Source of the DNA: a virus
IMG/VR virus record: IMGVR_UViG_3300044911_000207
Coordinates: 1-22,905 of that record
Direction: 5' to 3' (one strand)
DNA length: 22,905 nt
The notes beneath the pieces are model-generated. The model saw only the letters and a program-made list of their open reading frames with translations. It had not been told where the DNA came from and ran no database searches. The translations under genes were made by a program, and so were the position numbers. Position 1 is the first letter of the stretch, and every line of letters starts with the position of its first letter. Shown here in pieces: positions 22,722 through 22,905 of the stretch.

Positions 22722-22905
22722 TACTCTTGTGGGACAATACCTACAGTATTTCACACTCATAATGGCTGCAAGTATCGCCTTTGTGTATACTTGTGGCTAC
22801 ACATTTGGTCTCTTTGTTCATTCACTTAACAGCAAATGTACACAACTTACAAAGGTCTTCGTGAATACGAAATCACCCTTAGTTCAGGTGTTTGGTATCT
22901 ACTAG
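22705..22905 (+). CDS. Small membrane protein, unknown function
   Basis: 66 residues; stop TAG is the last codon of the window. The start is set by a consensus AAGGAGG six bases before ATG 22705, the strongest ribosome site in the early block. Residues about 13-38 form one hydrophobic span (YFTLIMAASIAFVYTCGYTF and on). The last ~20 residues overlap another frame that also looks coding, so the C-terminus may be shared DNA. Function unknown. Confidence 0.65.
   Translation: MKLPSDTLVGQYLQYFTLIMAASIAFVYTCGYTFGLFVHSLNSKCTQLTKVFVNTKSPLVQVFGIY
22836..22905 (+). CDS. Possible start of a further early gene, cut by the window end
   Basis: ATG at 22836 opens a frame with no stop to the end: MYTTYKGLREYEITLSSGVW and on (23 codons). 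The balanced, strand-like sequence looks more protein-like than the overlapping tail of the membrane protein. A 70-base overlap would be large for this genome, so one of the two readings may be wrong. Confidence 0.4.
   Translation, partial: MYTTYKGLREYEITLSSGVWYLL

Overview
The window is part of the genome of a T7-like podovirus (Autographiviridae type). All recognisable genes lie on the + strand and are tightly packed, often overlapping as TGATG, TAATG or ATGA. The gene order matches the right arm of T7: tail tubular protein B, three internal virion (ejection) proteins, tail fibre, lysis genes, small terminase, large terminase. The codon style, the tail-fibre chaperone type, the small conserved basic protein upstream of an HNH gene, and the presence of thyX suggest a cyanobacterial host (cyanopodovirus). 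The host assignment is inference from family resemblance. No integrase, tRNA, CRISPR array or insertion sequence was seen.

Layout. 3-9249: end of tail tubular protein B, then a gp14-like internal protein, a 1050-aa gp15-position protein that carries a lytic transglycosylase domain and a degenerate M23 peptidase-like domain, and a 1309-aa gp16-like protein. 9269-13655: adsorption module, with a T7-type tail-fibre anchor protein, a GC-richer 803-aa mosaic of lectin-like, SPRY-like and triplicated domains, and a tail-fibre assembly chaperone. 13658-15477: lysis region, with a small membrane protein, a two-domain endolysin (C39-like peptidase plus glucosaminidase), a small unknown protein and a second membrane/coiled-coil protein. 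15470-19127: packaging region, with the small terminase, a basic protein, an HNH nuclease, a 353-aa protein of unknown role, and the large terminase. 19444-20082: ThyX thymidylate synthase. 20183-20221 is a strong intrinsic terminator.

From 20222 to about 21182 no gene is visible. This 1-kb stretch differs in composition from the rest and is full of inverted repeats. It contains a C6-ATA-G4-TACC element that closely resembles the element near the left end of T7 DNA. I read this stretch as the genome terminus (terminal repeat, concatemer junction) followed by the early-promoter/leader region. If so, the window runs across the joined genome ends, as in a circularised assembly or a concatemer. 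After it, from 21183 to the window end, comes a run of small early-type genes (a KTSC-like protein, several short acidic proteins and a small membrane protein).

How they work together: the structural genes build the tail and the ejected core, whose enzymes locally open peptidoglycan. The fibre module recognises the host. The terminases, perhaps with the HNH enzyme, cut and package concatemers at the terminus. ThyX supplies dTMP for replication, and the endolysin with a holin-like protein releases progeny. The least explained parts are the 353-aa protein before the large terminase, the dead-looking M23 domain, and the structured non-coding segment with a possible pseudoknot just before the first early gene.
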